This document shows, one piece after another, positions 1-9,715 of a stretch of DNA of 64,000 nucleotides (within the stretch, counting starts at the first letter, position 1; each line of letters starts with the position of its first letter). The translations under genes were made by a program, and so were the position numbers. The notes under the pieces were generated by a model. It made no database searches. It was not told the origin of the DNA and worked only from the letters and a program-made list of their open reading frames with translations. The stretch spans positions 558,001 through 622,000 of the forward strand of contig NZ_MAYH01000023.1 in NCBI RefSeq assembly GCF_001684975.1, given 5' to 3'. The DNA is from Chryseobacterium artocarpi. Its GTDB lineage: Bacteria; Bacteroidota; Bacteroidia; Flavobacteriales; Weeksellaceae.

Positions 1-602
1 CTTACTGTAAGGCTTGTTACATTTTCAGCTCCGCAATAAGGGGATGGGAAACCAACCGTATTTCCAGTGATATTCACGGTATAATCTTCTGTTTGCCCTG
101 TTCTTAAATTATCACATGCTGTATTGATTGAACTTGGAGCATTCGGATCTGAGTATGCTGCCAGATTACTATTTTTAAGCACTCTCATTCTTGTAAGACC
201 TGAAGAAGCATTGACAGGTACGTTAATGGTACCATTGATGGTAAAAGCATTTGCAGGAGTTGCCGCATTCAGCTTTCCTATGTAAAAACTCTCTCCAGCA
301 TCATCAAAGTTTCCGTTTCTGTTGAAGTCTATAAAAACAACAACATCACTTGGAAACGAGCTGGATGGTCCTTTTACAGAGATCTGGTAGCTATTACCAG
401 CCAATAAGTCTGTAGATATCGAAGTAAAGTCTTCATAGTCGGGCGTAATCCCGGATTGGAATGGTGAGGTATTATTGATGTTTCCAAAAGTGACATTGGT
501 GATCATGTTGCTATCAGCTCCGTATTGAAAAGTCGGCGTACAATATTGTGCCTCCATCAATGAGCAGAGAATGACAGCAGAAAAGGTAGATAGTTTTTTC
601 AT
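1..602 (-). CDS. Secreted GEVED-domain protein, 3' end cut by window edge
   Basis: The reverse strand is open from an ATG at 602 to the left edge with no stop, so only the first 200 residues are visible. It begins MKKLSTFSAVILCSLMEAQ, a signal peptide ending at AQ, followed by CTPTFQYGADSN. The visible part contains VVVFIDFNRNGNFDDAGE, a calcium-loop-like stretch, and NLRTGQTEDYTVNI, which together are the hallmark of the GEVED beta-sandwich domain found in large secreted Bacteroidota proteins. Such proteins are normally exported by the type IX system and carry adhesion or enzyme domains further on; those would lie outside this window. A TAAATTTG box on the reverse strand at 625-632 sits 23 bases before the start. 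Domain call is from motif recognition; the full function cannot be told. Confidence 0.85.
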   Translation of the reverse strand, partial: MKKLSTFSAVILCSLMEAQYCTPTFQYGADSNMITNVTFGNINNTSPFQSGITPDYEDFTSISTDLLAGNSYQISVKGPSSSFPSDVVVFIDFNRNGNFDDAGESFYIGKLNAATPANAFTINGTINVPVNASSGLTRMRVLKNSNLAAYSDPNAPSSINTACDNLRTGQTEDYTVNITGNTVGFPSPYCGAENVTSLTV

Positions 603-984
603 TGAGTTCTTAATTTGATTGAGGCAAATTTATATTTATTTAGAATCAATAAAAATAAGAATGTAATGATTTTTGTCAGTTTAATAAAATTTAAAACATT
701 TTACAATTTAATAACCTAAAACAAAATCCATTTAAATTAATAAATATTAATAGCTTAACTGAATACTATCCGGTAATAAAAATTTTCATGGAAAACATAA
801 GTAAAACTACCATTCAAGAGTATTCATCAAAGAATTTTATGAATAGTTATAACAACAGGGCTTTAATTCATATGAATTAAGACACATATATACAATAATT
901 TAAAGCAACTAATCTAATTGATTGCTTCAAGTAAAATAAAAAAAATAAATTGAAATAAAATAATAGAAAAGTATCAATGTTCAC
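603..984. other. Gene-free AT-rich stretch
   Basis: No open frame of note on either strand. The only recognisable element is the reverse-strand TAAATTTG box at 625-632, a likely -7 promoter element for the GEVED gene; no TTG at the usual 17-23 base spacing is seen. The rest is AT-rich sequence between the divergent promoter area and the 3' end of the endonuclease V-like gene. Confidence 0.5.
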
Positions 985-1485
985 TTACTCCCTACTCAGC
1001 TGATCAAGCTTTTTCAGTAAGGTAGGAATTCTAAAAGGTCCGTGCATTTTTTCTACATTAAGACTAGCATGATCTACATTCATTCCTTTAGCTGTAACAA
1101 ATAATGGTGTTTTACTTTCTCCACGCAGCACATTTCTCCTTTCAGAATCTGGAGTGGTAAATTCATTCTTAGCAATTCCGATTACAGGATATTTTCCATC
1201 CAAAGCTTCATAAAGATATCCTCCTAAACCTATTTTGCCCTCATTATTAAGAGTTACATAGCCATCCACAATGATAATATCTCCTTCTTTTAAAACAATC
1301 TTTTGCAGTAAACTCAAGATACAAGGCAATTCTCTTTTATAAAAAGCACCACTTTCATATTCTGAACTCACAGGAATTTGTTCTGTAAAAGTTTCTATTT
1401 CCTGATGAGACATCCAGTCTTCAAATGCAATGCAAACAGTATTCGCGTAGTCTTCGTAATAATAACTATCAAATGCGTAGATCAT
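985..1485 (-). CDS. Short endonuclease V-like protein
   Basis: 166 residues that align by eye with endonuclease V (Nfi), which nicks DNA next to deoxyinosine. Matching features, in order: AFD with Asp6, the FYKRELP segment with Glu52 (FREYP in E. coli), IIIVDGY with Asp74, PVIGIAKNEF with Lys106 (PTIGVAKKRL in E. coli), PLFVTAKGMNVDHAS with Asp138 and GPFRIPTLLKKLD (GYRLPEPTRWAD). So the metal-binding acids look intact. Two things differ: it is about 60 residues shorter than the usual 220-235, lacking most of the N-terminal part, and the DGHG motif reads DGYV, losing the usual histidine. Whether it still cuts inosine-containing DNA is open. A reverse-strand TATTTTTG box at 1505-1512 suggests its own promoter with a leader of about 15 bases. 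Confidence 0.7.
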   Translation of the reverse strand: MIYAFDSYYYEDYANTVCIAFEDWMSHQEIETFTEQIPVSSEYESGAFYKRELPCILSLLQKIVLKEGDIIIVDGYVTLNNEGKIGLGGYLYEALDGKYPVIGIAKNEFTTPDSERRNVLRGESKTPLFVTAKGMNVDHASLNVEKMHGPFRIPTLLKKLDQLSRE

Positions 1486-1628
1486 TAATAACTAATTTAA
1501 GTAGCAAAAATAAGGTTAAAGAACATAAACACTTCTATAATTAACTATAAAATGCCACAAATACACTAAAATAAATCGCGTATCTGTGGCATTAAATATC
1601 TTTATAGGCTTAATTAAAATTGCGCAGA

Positions 1629-2666
1629 TTATTTTCTATCTACAACTATTCTTTCAGCTCTGTTGGCAATATCCCATGCTGTCGTAAAAATCAGCTGAGT
1701 TCTCTTTTCCAACAGGTTATAATCAATCTTTTCAGGATCATCCGTAGGTTTATGGTAATCTTCATGGATACCATCAAAGAAAAATGCTACAGGAACATTA
1801 TTTTTAGCAAAATTATAGTGATCTGAACGGTAATACAATTGTTCAGGATCATTAAGATCGTCATATTTATAATTCAGTTCAAGGTTATTGGTTCTTTTAT
1901 TGGCTGCTTCGTTGATTACTTTAAGCTGAGTACTTAGCATATCGGAACCAATCACATAAACATATTGTTTACCTCTGTTTGCGGGATCATCACGTCCAAT
2001 CATATCAATATTAAGGTCTACAACCGTATTTGCCAATGGAAAAACAGGATTATCAGTATAATATTCAGAACCAAATAAGCCATGCTCTTCACCGGTTACA
2101 TGAAGGAACAAAACAGATCTTTTAGGACCTTTTCCTTTATTTTTTGCTTCCTGGAACGCCTTTGCCATTTCCATTACAGCTACGGTTCCACTTCCGTCGT
2201 CATCAGCACCGTTATATACTACTCCGCCTCTTGTTCCCACGTGGTCATAGTGTGCAGAAACTACAACGATTTCTTCCGGTTTTTCACTTCCTTCAATGAA
2301 AGCAAGGATATTTTCCGAATCAGGAAGATTTCCGCCACCTCTTTTCTTCATAAAGTCAGACGGAACTTTCTGATAATATGAGCCCAATGCTTTTGGATAT
2401 GAAATTCCAAGATTTTTATAATAGTTAACAATATATTCCCCAGCTTTTTTCTGTCCTTTACTTCCTGTATCTCTACCTTCCATCTCATCAGAAGCAATTA
2501 CATAAAGATTTTTCTTCAGATCCTCTGCTTTAATCATTTTGTAAGCGTGGGTAAAGCCTTTGTCGTGTTTGGTAGAAATAGGATGAGAAGCTCCGTCAGA
2601 AACCTGAGCTGTACCACAACTCGTCATTAGAGTGATAGCAAATAGCGGAATAAGTAGTTTTTTCAT
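1629..2666 (-). CDS. M28 family zinc metallopeptidase lipoprotein
   Basis: Di-zinc aminopeptidase-type protein of the M28 family. The start is set at the ATG at 2666 because it yields MKKLLIPLFAITLMTSCG, a lipoprotein signal with the lipid-anchored Cys at residue 17; an in-frame upstream ATG at 2693 would bury it. Zinc ligands and catalytic residues are visible as SAHYDHVG, YNGADDDGSGT, HVTGEEHGLFGSEYY, DMIGRDDP and the late SDHYNF followed by GIHEDYHKPTDD. The protease-associated insert is absent and the length (345 residues) is typical for the compact form. It probably acts in the periplasm or on the outer membrane, trimming peptides. Flanked by gaps, so it is likely monocistronic. Confidence 0.93.
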   Translation of the reverse strand: MKKLLIPLFAITLMTSCGTAQVSDGASHPISTKHDKGFTHAYKMIKAEDLKKNLYVIASDEMEGRDTGSKGQKKAGEYIVNYYKNLGISYPKALGSYYQKVPSDFMKKRGGGNLPDSENILAFIEGSEKPEEIVVVSAHYDHVGTRGGVVYNGADDDGSGTVAVMEMAKAFQEAKNKGKGPKRSVLFLHVTGEEHGLFGSEYYTDNPVFPLANTVVDLNIDMIGRDDPANRGKQYVYVIGSDMLSTQLKVINEAANKRTNNLELNYKYDDLNDPEQLYYRSDHYNFAKNNVPVAFFFDGIHEDYHKPTDDPEKIDYNLLEKRTQLIFTTAWDIANRAERIVVDRK

Positions 2667-2925
2667 ACAGAATAAATTTCTTAAAAATAACAATTTTTAT
2701 TGACTCCTGAGTCTTAAAATAAAAAACTTAAAGAATAGCGAATGCTTATCCATCATGGTTTTAAAATAAATAAAAACTTCATCATCTCCACATTGCATGA
2801 TCATTGAACAGTAATAAGAAAACTCAAATCCACACTAAAGAAAATAAACAATTCATCAACAAACCAGACTAAACCTATCAAATCGTTATTGATTTTTTAT
2901 TACATTTGACACAAATGCAAAATTG

Positions 2926-4065
2926 ATGAAAAAAATTCATGAATTCACTCATTATTCTTTTTTCACAGAAATGTCTGAGTTGGCTGTAAAGAATAGAAGC
3001 TATGATCTTTCTCTGGGACTTCCGGATTTTGACATCGATGAACGTTTAAAAACTTTCTTAAAAGAATCGGCAGACCTTGATACACACAATTATGAGCCTC
3101 TCGCCGGTAACGCATTATTAATTAATAACATCATTAATTTTAATGTAAAACGAAAAAACAGCATTTCTTTAAAGACAAATGAAATAACGATTGTTCCCTG
3201 TGCTACTTTTGCTTTATATACAGCACTTAAATCGATTCTAAATCAAGATGATGAAGTGATTGTCATTCAACCTTCATACTATACTTATGCACCTGCCGTG
3301 GTCATGAACGGAGGAAAGCCGGTCTATTATGATCTCGAATTTGATTTTACGATTAACTGGGACTTGTTTAAACAATGTATTTCTGATAAAACAAAGGCTA
3401 TCATTGTCAATTCACCACAAAATCCTACCGGAAAAATATGGAAACAAGAAGACTGGAATCAATTGTATGAGCTTATCAAAGACCGTGAAATTTACTTGAT
3501 TTCGGAAGAGATCTACGACACTTATTGCTATGACGGGACTGAACATTACAGCTCGTTTATTCATCCTGAACTGAAAAACAGGACTTTCTGTATTTTTTCT
3601 TTTGGCAAAATGTTTCATACCTCAGGATGGAAAGTTAGCTATATGATTGCTTCCGAAGAATTAACCGCTTTATTCAGATGTCATCAGCAATATATTTCCT
3701 ACAGTGCTAATGCTCCTGCTCAGTATGCTCTGGCAAAGTATCTGGAAATATTTGATCCTGAAACCAATCAAAAAATAATGCAACGGAAAAGAGATATCTT
3801 CAATGAATTACTGAAAGATACCCCATTACAGATCGAAAAACCAGCAGAAGGCAGTGTTTTTCAGGTGGTGAACTTCAGAAATGTATCAAAATCGATGACG
3901 GATATTGAGTTTTCAAAATGGTTGACAATTGATAAGAAAGTGGCTTGTCTTCCACTGTCTGCGTTTTATAACTCCCGACAAAACTCTGATTATATTCGGT
4001 TCAGCTTTGCTAAAAAGGATGAATTGATTATTCAGGCATTGGAATATTTGAGAAAGAATTTATAA
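2926..4065 (+). CDS. Class I/II aminotransferase (methionine aminotransferase type)
   Basis: PLP-dependent fold-type I aminotransferase of 379 residues. Seen: substrate/cofactor segment PCATFALYTAL, the NSPQNPTGKIW motif, SEEIYDTYCYDG with the PLP-contacting Asp/Tyr, and the Schiff-base lysine in SFGKMFHTSGWKVSYM. The FGKxxHxxGWK form resembles E. coli YbdL and related methionine or kynurenine aminotransferases more than aspartate aminotransferase, so methionine salvage or amino-acid degradation is the likely role. The ATG at 2926 is preferred over the adjacent TTG at 2923. A TACATTTG box at 2901-2908, 17 bases before the start, is a likely promoter -7 element. Confidence 0.88.
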   Translation: MKKIHEFTHYSFFTEMSELAVKNRSYDLSLGLPDFDIDERLKTFLKESADLDTHNYEPLAGNALLINNIINFNVKRKNSISLKTNEITIVPCATFALYTALKSILNQDDEVIVIQPSYYTYAPAVVMNGGKPVYYDLEFDFTINWDLFKQCISDKTKAIIVNSPQNPTGKIWKQEDWNQLYELIKDREIYLISEEIYDTYCYDGTEHYSSFIHPELKNRTFCIFSFGKMFHTSGWKVSYMIASEELTALFRCHQQYISYSANAPAQYALAKYLEIFDPETNQKIMQRKRDIFNELLKDTPLQIEKPAEGSVFQVVNFRNVSKSMTDIEFSKWLTIDKKVACLPLSAFYNSRQNSDYIRFSFAKKDELIIQALEYLRKNL

Positions 4066-4395
4066 TGAAATCAAGTTCTTTTTTAGGTTGGAAATCGCAA
4101 AGTTTTTAAAGAATACTTTGTTTTAAGGCGCAGTAAAATCAAAGATTTTCAGCTAGGATCGTATTATGATATGCCACTAATGCACGAATGAATAATTTAT
4201 TGATATTATAGAATTCAAAATAATGTGTTTTGCTTACATATTAGAATTTTATTTGTGTATTTGTGCGATAAAATCTTTGTCCTTTAAAAACATAATTACA
4301 ATCTCTAAAATTTTCTAGTGTCCTTTATGTTCCCCAACAATATATACAGAAAAAGCACCGCCAATGCGATGCTTTAGTATTATTAATATTATTTA
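4066..4395. repeat. Decayed intergenic repeat, AAGGCGCA/CAAAGATTTT type
   Basis: No gene. The stretch holds AAGGCGCAGTAAAATC, CAAAGATTTT, GCACGAATGAATAAT and, inverted further on, ATAAAATCTTTGTCC. Very similar words in the same order (AAGGCGCAAAGATTTT, then TGCATGAATTCACGAATAAT) occur at 30350-30450, so this is a degenerate dispersed repeat. A weak hairpin with AAAAGCACCG and CGATGCTTT lies at 4350-4376 and may help end transcription of the pyrophosphatase gene to its right on the reverse strand. Confidence 0.5.
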
Positions 4396-7128
4396 TTAAA
4401 GAGTAAGAACTCTTACATCAATTCTACGGTTTTTAGCTTTACATTCTTCAGTATCATTCGCTTCACAGACTGGATGTTGTGATCCGTATCCTTCAGCTTC
4501 TACTCTATCTGCAACTATTCCAAGTTCCAATAATTTAAGTTTTGCAGTTTGTGCTCTAAGATTAGATAATTGTTGATTCCCTTCTTCATTACCGCTATTA
4601 TCGGTATAGCCACCTAGCTTTACCTTAAGGTCAGGATAAGCATTTAAAATTTCGGCAAGATTATTCAATTGTACTTCATAACCAGCTTTCAGATCGCTTG
4701 ATCCTGTTTCAAAATAAAGATTTTCAATCGTATACCATTTGTTGGTATCCAAAATAGATTTATCTTTTTTATCAACAGCATTATAAAGTTGATACAATTG
4801 GCTTGTTTCTCCTAATTCTATTGTTTTTCCGCCTTTCAGCTTTACTTTTCGAAGATTTCCAGTTTCATAAACAAAATCTCCACTTTCATTAAGATGTCCT
4901 TTTATTTCACCGGGAACAACTGGAAGTATCACAGCATTTGCTCCTCCTGAAGTATCTGTACTTGTAATACCTGTTAAACTTTCTATTTTAGCCTTTCTGT
5001 TCGCTTCTATTTTATCTTTGTGTAAAACGGCTAAAGTAGGTGCTATAACTAAAGAAACAATTGACATTAATTTGATCAGGATATTCATTGATGGTCCTGA
5101 AGTATCTTTAAACGGATCTCCCACTGTATCTCCTGTTACAGATGCTTTATGAGGTTCCGAACCTTTATAATACGTCTGCCCGTTAATATCTACACCCTTT
5201 TCAAATGATTTTTTAGCATTATCCCAAGCTCCACCAGCATTGTTCTGAAACATTCCCATTAATACTCCGCAAACGGTAGCTCCGGCAAGAAATCCACCAA
5301 GTACTTCCGGACCAAAAATAAATCCGATTAATAGTGGTGAAATAATTGCTATTGCTCCTGGCATCATCATTTTTCGGATTGATGCATCTGTAGAAATAGC
5401 GACACACTTTTCATATTCCGGAGTGGCTTTCCCTTCTAATATCCCCGGAATTTCGCGGAACTGTCTTCTTACTTCTTCTACCATTGCCATTGCCGCCTGC
5501 CCTACCGCTGTAATAGCTAATGAAGAGAATATAAACGGAATCATTCCTCCAACAAATAATCCTGCTAATACATCAGCTCTGTAAATATCAATCCCGTCAA
5601 TTCCTGCAATTCCTACGAAAGCAGCAAAGAGAGCAAGTGCAGTTAACGCAGCAGAAGCAATCGCAAAACCTTTCCCTGTGGCTGCTGTTGTATTTCCCAC
5701 AGCGTCCAGAATATCTGTTTTCTCACGAACTTCTTTGGGTAATTCACTCATTTCAGCAATACCTCCTGCATTATCTGCAATAGGTCCGAAAGCATCAATT
5801 GCAAGCTGCATTGCTGTAGTCGCCATCATTCCGGCAGCTGCAATGGCAACACCGTATAATCCGGCACACAAATAAGATCCGTAGATCCCTCCTGCCAACA
5901 CAATTATCGGAAGTAAGGTAGATTCCATCCCAACGGAAAGTCCTCCAATAATATTGGTTGCATGCCCCGTTGAAGACTGTCTCACAATACTGGAAACCGG
6001 TCTTTTTCCCATCGCTGTATAATATTCTGTAATAATACTCATTAAAGTACCTACAACGAGTCCTACCATGATTGCTCCAAACACACCCATTTTGGTAAAC
6101 TCATGTCCTCGAAGAATCATTTTATCAGGAAGAATATAAGTGACCAGGAAATAAGAAGCTATTGCTGTAATGACTATGCTTCCCCAGTTTCCTAGATTCA
6201 GGGCGTTTTGTACGCTGGATGTAGAAGAACCTTCATTATCATTAATTTTCACAAATAAAGTACCTATCATTGAAAAGATGATTCCGGTTCCGGCTATCAG
6301 CATTGGTAAAAGAATAGGTGCAAAACCTCCGAATGAATCATCCGAAATAGTTTCTCTTCCCAATACCATGGTTGCTAAAACTGTTGCCACGTAAGATCCA
6401 AAAAGATCGGCACCCATTCCGGCAACATCTCCCACATTATCACCAACATTATCAGCGATTGTGGCTGGATTTCTTGGATCATCCTCAGGAATTCCTGCTT
6501 CTACTTTCCCTACAAGATCAGCACCTACGTCCGCAGCTTTCGTATAAATTCCGCCTCCTACTCTTGCAAAAAGAGCAATAGATTCAGCTCCGAGAGAGAA
6601 TCCGGTAAGAATTTCAATGGTTTTTTCCATTTCGTGGGAATCTACAGTAGCATCAGGGGCAAAAATCTGCTTAATAATGATAAAAAGTGCTCCCAAGCCT
6701 AGCACAGCTAATCCTGCAACTCCCATTCCCATCACGGAACCTCCGGTAAAGGAAACTTTAAGAGCTTTTGACAGTGATGTTCTTGCGGCTTCTGCTGTTC
6801 TTACATTCGCTTTTGTTGCGATCTTCATCCCAATAAAACCTGCTGAAGCTGAAAATATAGCTCCCATCACAAAGGCAATGCCTATACTCCAATGGGAATT
6901 GGCATTAGTTGATCCCATCACAGCCAACAGAATGGCTACCACTACTACAAAGTAGGTTAATATTTTATACTCAGCTTTTAAAAAAGCCATGGCACCGTCA
7001 GCGATATAGCCACTAATGGTCTTCATTTTTTCATTCCCGGCATTCTGTTTATTAACCCAGTTGCTTTGAAGAAATGTATAAAGCAAAGCTATGACACCAA
7101 AAATTGGCACTAACATAAATAGATCCAT
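4396..7128 (-). CDS. hppA: Membrane-bound ion-pumping pyrophosphatase fused to an OmpA domain
   Basis: Integral membrane pyrophosphatase, which couples pyrophosphate hydrolysis to H+ or Na+ export across the inner membrane. Seen: many hydrophobic segments, the catalytic loop [16 protein letters not shown] at about 195-210, [19 protein letters not shown], and a second acidic set [18 protein letters not shown]. The [10 protein letters not shown] motif has Ala where the K+-independent subfamily has Lys, pointing to the K+-dependent branch; the ion pumped cannot be read with certainty. At 910 residues it exceeds the usual 700-760 because residues about 798-910 form an OmpA-like peptidoglycan-binding domain ([17 protein letters not shown] with the conserved Asp, NRRIDVRV with the conserved Arg). 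The fusion would tether the pump to the cell wall. It lies near soluble ppa, divergent from an amidohydrolase. Confidence 0.95.
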   Translation of the reverse strand: MDLFMLVPIFGVIALLYTFLQSNWVNKQNAGNEKMKTISGYIADGAMAFLKAEYKILTYFVVVVAILLAVMGSTNANSHWSIGIAFVMGAIFSASAGFIGMKIATKANVRTAEAARTSLSKALKVSFTGGSVMGMGVAGLAVLGLGALFIIIKQIFAPDATVDSHEMEKTIEILTGFSLGAESIALFARVGGGIYTKAADVGADLVGKVEAGIPEDDPRNPATIADNVGDNVGDVAGMGADLFGSYVATVLATMVLGRETISDDSFGGFAPILLPMLIAGTGIIFSMIGTLFVKINDNEGSSTSSVQNALNLGNWGSIVITAIASYFLVTYILPDKMILRGHEFTKMGVFGAIMVGLVVGTLMSIITEYYTAMGKRPVSSIVRQSSTGHATNIIGGLSVGMESTLLPIIVLAGGIYGSYLCAGLYGVAIAAAGMMATTAMQLAIDAFGPIADNAGGIAEMSELPKEVREKTDILDAVGNTTAATGKGFAIASAALTALALFAAFVGIAGIDGIDIYRADVLAGLFVGGMIPFIFSSLAITAVGQAAMAMVEEVRRQFREIPGILEGKATPEYEKCVAISTDASIRKMMMPGAIAIISPLLIGFIFGPEVLGGFLAGATVCGVLMGMFQNNAGGAWDNAKKSFEKGVDINGQTYYKGSEPHKASVTGDTVGDPFKDTSGPSMNILIKLMSIVSLVIAPTLAVLHKDKIEANRKAKIESLTGITSTDTSGGANAVILPVVPGEIKGHLNESGDFVYETGNLRKVKLKGGKTIELGETSQLYQLYNAVDKKDKSILDTNKWYTIENLYFETGSSDLKAGYEVQLNNLAEILNAYPDLKVKLGGYTDNSGNEEGNQQLSNLRAQTAKLKLLELGIVADRVEAEGYGSQHPVCEANDTEECKAKNRRIDVRVLTL

Positions 7129-7263
7129 AGTTTATTATTTTATATTAAAAAATTAAGATTAGCCTTATAAATATAATAAAATTATAAATACATAGTAAAA
7201 TTCACCAATAATAATATATTATTTTGTAAATTAGTTTTTCACTATGATTTGAATTAATTATTT

Positions 7264-8985
7264 ATGAAAAGATTATTGTACATCCTTACTTTACCTGCAA
7301 TCATAAGCAGCTGTCAAAATAAGATTCCAAAAGAAAAAGCTGAAATACTTTATTTTGGAGGACCTATTATAACAATGGAAAATATATCTTCCCTAGTAGA
7401 AGCAGTAGCAGTAAAAGACGGAAAAATACTTTTTGCCGGAACAAAATCAGATGCAGAACGTTATTCAGAACCTGCTACTAAAATGATTAACCTGAATGGA
7501 AAAACGCTTCTTCCTGGTTTCATAGATGTACATGGGCACCTTACTTCAAGAGCCGGAATGATGGATCCTGTAGAGCTAGCACCTGAACCTTATGGCACAG
7601 TAAATTCAATTAAGGATTTACAGATCGCTATTAAAAACTATATCAAAGACAATAAAGTTACAGCTCAACAACCCATTATTGGAAATGGGTACGATGATGC
7701 CATTATCGTAGAGCATCGCCATCCTACAAAAACAGAACTGGATGCCATCAGCAAAACCAACCCTATCATTGTTATTCACGCTTCGGGTCATGCCAGCGTA
7801 GCAAACAGTGCAATGCTAAAACTTCTTGGTATAACAGAATCATCAAAAGACTCTAAAGGGGGGCATATCGGTAGGGATAAAAAAACAGGGAAACTGAACG
7901 GAAAATTAGAAGAGAATGCAAGCTTCACTGCATTATTAACTCTAACGGAAAAGATGAATAAAGGTAAAGATACCCAGGCTGAAGCTATGGAAAATCTGAT
8001 GAAAGCCCAGAATGAATGGCTCAGCTATGGGCAAACTACTATTTGTGATGGAAGAATTATGGGAGAAAGTGTTTCTTTATTAGAAAAAGCAGCATCTCAA
8101 CAACTTCTTAAAGCTGATGTTGTTTACTTTCCAGATTATGAATATTTCAAAAAGGATCTCAACAGTTTCAAGCCCAAGTATATGAAATATGAAAATCACC
8201 TGAAATTAGCCGGATTCAAATTTTCTGATGATGGCTCTCCTCAAGGTAAAACAGCATGGCTTACTCAACCTTATTTAGTTCCACCCGACGGTCAGTCTAA
8301 AGATTACAAAGGATTTCCCATCTTCACGGATGAAACATTATATAACGATCTGAGAACACTTTTTCAAAATAACATCACTGCACAGCTTCATGTGAATGGA
8401 GATGCTGCGATAGATCAGGCTATACGTGTTATTAAAAGGCTAAAAGATGAAAATATTTACAAGCCGGAATTGCGGGCAACACTCATTCATGTACAAAACA
8501 GCCGCCCCGATCATATTCAAAAGATAAAAGAATTAGGAGTAATTCCTTCGTACTTTTCTACACATACTTATTTATGGGGAGACTGGCATTATTCAAGTGT
8601 TTTTGGTCCCGAAAGAGCTTCTTTTATAAGTCCGGCTAACTCAGCATTAAAGGCAGGAATTACTTTTACCATTCACCATGATGCTCCCGTAACACCTCCT
8701 GATCTGATTACAGCAGTATACGCGGCAGTGAATAGAAAGACACGATCAGGAATGATCTTAGGTCCCAACGAAAGAATCACTCCGCTTGAGGCTTTGAAAG
8801 CGATTACCATTAACGGAGCCTATCAATTGCAGGAAGAAAATAGAAAAGGTTCTATTAAAGCAGGTAAAATAGCCGACTTTGTTATTCTGGATCAGAATCC
8901 TTTAACGATAGCTCCTGAAAATCTCAGAAATATTAAGGTTCTTGAAACGATAAAAGAAGGAAATTCAGTATACAAAAGAGACTAA
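7264..8985 (+). CDS. Amidohydrolase family 3 lipoprotein (YtcJ-like)
   Basis: Metal-dependent hydrolase of the amidohydrolase superfamily, 573 residues. MKRLLYILTLPAIISSCQ is a lipoprotein signal with Cys at residue 17. Visible metal-site motifs are PGFIDVHGHL, the HVNGDAAID segment, ATLIHVQNS and HHDAPVTPP, followed by the C-terminal strand-rich IKAGKIADFVILDQNPL typical of the composite urease-like fold. Relatives include YtcJ and exoenzyme regulatory-type proteins whose substrates are mostly unknown, so no substrate is claimed. The protein probably faces the periplasm. It is the only rightward gene between two leftward units and ends at a shared terminator. Confidence 0.9.
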   Translation: MKRLLYILTLPAIISSCQNKIPKEKAEILYFGGPIITMENISSLVEAVAVKDGKILFAGTKSDAERYSEPATKMINLNGKTLLPGFIDVHGHLTSRAGMMDPVELAPEPYGTVNSIKDLQIAIKNYIKDNKVTAQQPIIGNGYDDAIIVEHRHPTKTELDAISKTNPIIVIHASGHASVANSAMLKLLGITESSKDSKGGHIGRDKKTGKLNGKLEENASFTALLTLTEKMNKGKDTQAEAMENLMKAQNEWLSYGQTTICDGRIMGESVSLLEKAASQQLLKADVVYFPDYEYFKKDLNSFKPKYMKYENHLKLAGFKFSDDGSPQGKTAWLTQPYLVPPDGQSKDYKGFPIFTDETLYNDLRTLFQNNITAQLHVNGDAAIDQAIRVIKRLKDENIYKPELRATLIHVQNSRPDHIQKIKELGVIPSYFSTHTYLWGDWHYSSVFGPERASFISPANSALKAGITFTIHHDAPVTPPDLITAVYAAVNRKTRSGMILGPNERITPLEALKAITINGAYQLQEENRKGSIKAGKIADFVILDQNPLTIAPENLRNIKVLETIKEGNSVYKRD

Positions 8986-9033
8986 ACCTATTTTATTGAC
9001 TTATTTAGAAAATTATACAGGATTTATATACAC

Positions 9034-9066
9034 AAAAAAGCAGATGAAAATTCATCTGCTTTTTTG
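9034..9066. terminator. Bidirectional hairpin terminator
   Basis: AAAAAAGCAGATGAA pairs with TTCATCTGCTTTTTT across a two-base loop. Flanking A and T runs make it work for both the rightward amidohydrolase gene and the leftward ppa gene. Confidence 0.9.
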
Positions 9067-9085
9067 TATACTGAGGAAGAAAATC

Positions 9086-9697
9086 TTATCCTCCGAATTT
9101 ATCTGCATAGTCAGTTTGAGAAGCTTTAATCACTTTTCTTGCATGCTCAGCACCGTAAACCTCCTGAATTCTACATTTCGCAGGCTCGTCCGGTAAGTTT
9201 TTGTATGTTAAGAAGTAGTGCATCAATCTTTTAACTTCTGCTTCTGGTAATTCAGTAATATCTCTGAAGTGCCCGAAAGCATGGTCATTGATCATTACTG
9301 CTACAATTTTATCATCCGCTTCACCACCATCGATCATTTTAAAACCTCCGATTGGAATAGCTTCCATTAATAAACCTCCAGCGTGGATATTGTGAGAACT
9401 TAAAACACAGATATCAAGAGGATCATGATCTCCCATTGTTACATCTGTAGCACCTGCTTCAATAGCAAGCTTCATCACTTCCTGATCACAGTATGTTCTT
9501 GGAACAAAACCATACAAAGCAGGGATAATGTTAGAAAACTTCTGAGGTCTGTCTACTTTTAAATATCCTGTTTCTTTATCTACTTCATATTTAATAGTAT
9601 CTGAAGGAACAATTTCTACAAATACGTTTACAACATTTGGCGCATCTTCTCCTGCAGAAACTCCGTGCCATGGATGTGCTTTAAAATTTGGAATCAT
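9086..9697 (-). CDS. ppa: Soluble inorganic pyrophosphatase, family I
   Basis: Hydrolyses cytoplasmic pyrophosphate to drive biosynthetic reactions. The 203-residue protein shows VEIVPSDTIKYEVDKETG, the NIIPALYGFVPRTYCD stretch, and the signature GDHDPLDICVLSS with its three metal-binding Asp residues, then MIDGGEADDKIVAV and the late KRLMHYFLTYKNLP. Length is a little above the 175 of E. coli, which is usual for Bacteroidota. It lies 18 bases downstream of a small membrane-protein gene and may be cotranscribed with it. The organism thus carries both a soluble and an ion-pumping pyrophosphatase within 2 kb. Confidence 0.96.
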   Translation of the reverse strand: MIPNFKAHPWHGVSAGEDAPNVVNVFVEIVPSDTIKYEVDKETGYLKVDRPQKFSNIIPALYGFVPRTYCDQEVMKLAIEAGATDVTMGDHDPLDICVLSSHNIHAGGLLMEAIPIGGFKMIDGGEADDKIVAVMINDHAFGHFRDITELPEAEVKRLMHYFLTYKNLPDEPAKCRIQEVYGAEHARKVIKASQTDYADKFGG

Positions 9698-9715
9698 TAT
9701 TTTATCTCTTATTTT

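Noticed and set aside
5678..6955. Several open frames opposite the membrane pyrophosphatase gene
   Set aside because: They are antisense shadows of a strongly conserved gene, with Pro/Ala-rich low-complexity translations and no start signals.
9086..9697. Rightward frames overlapping ppa
   Set aside because: Antisense to a full set of pyrophosphatase motifs; no supporting features.
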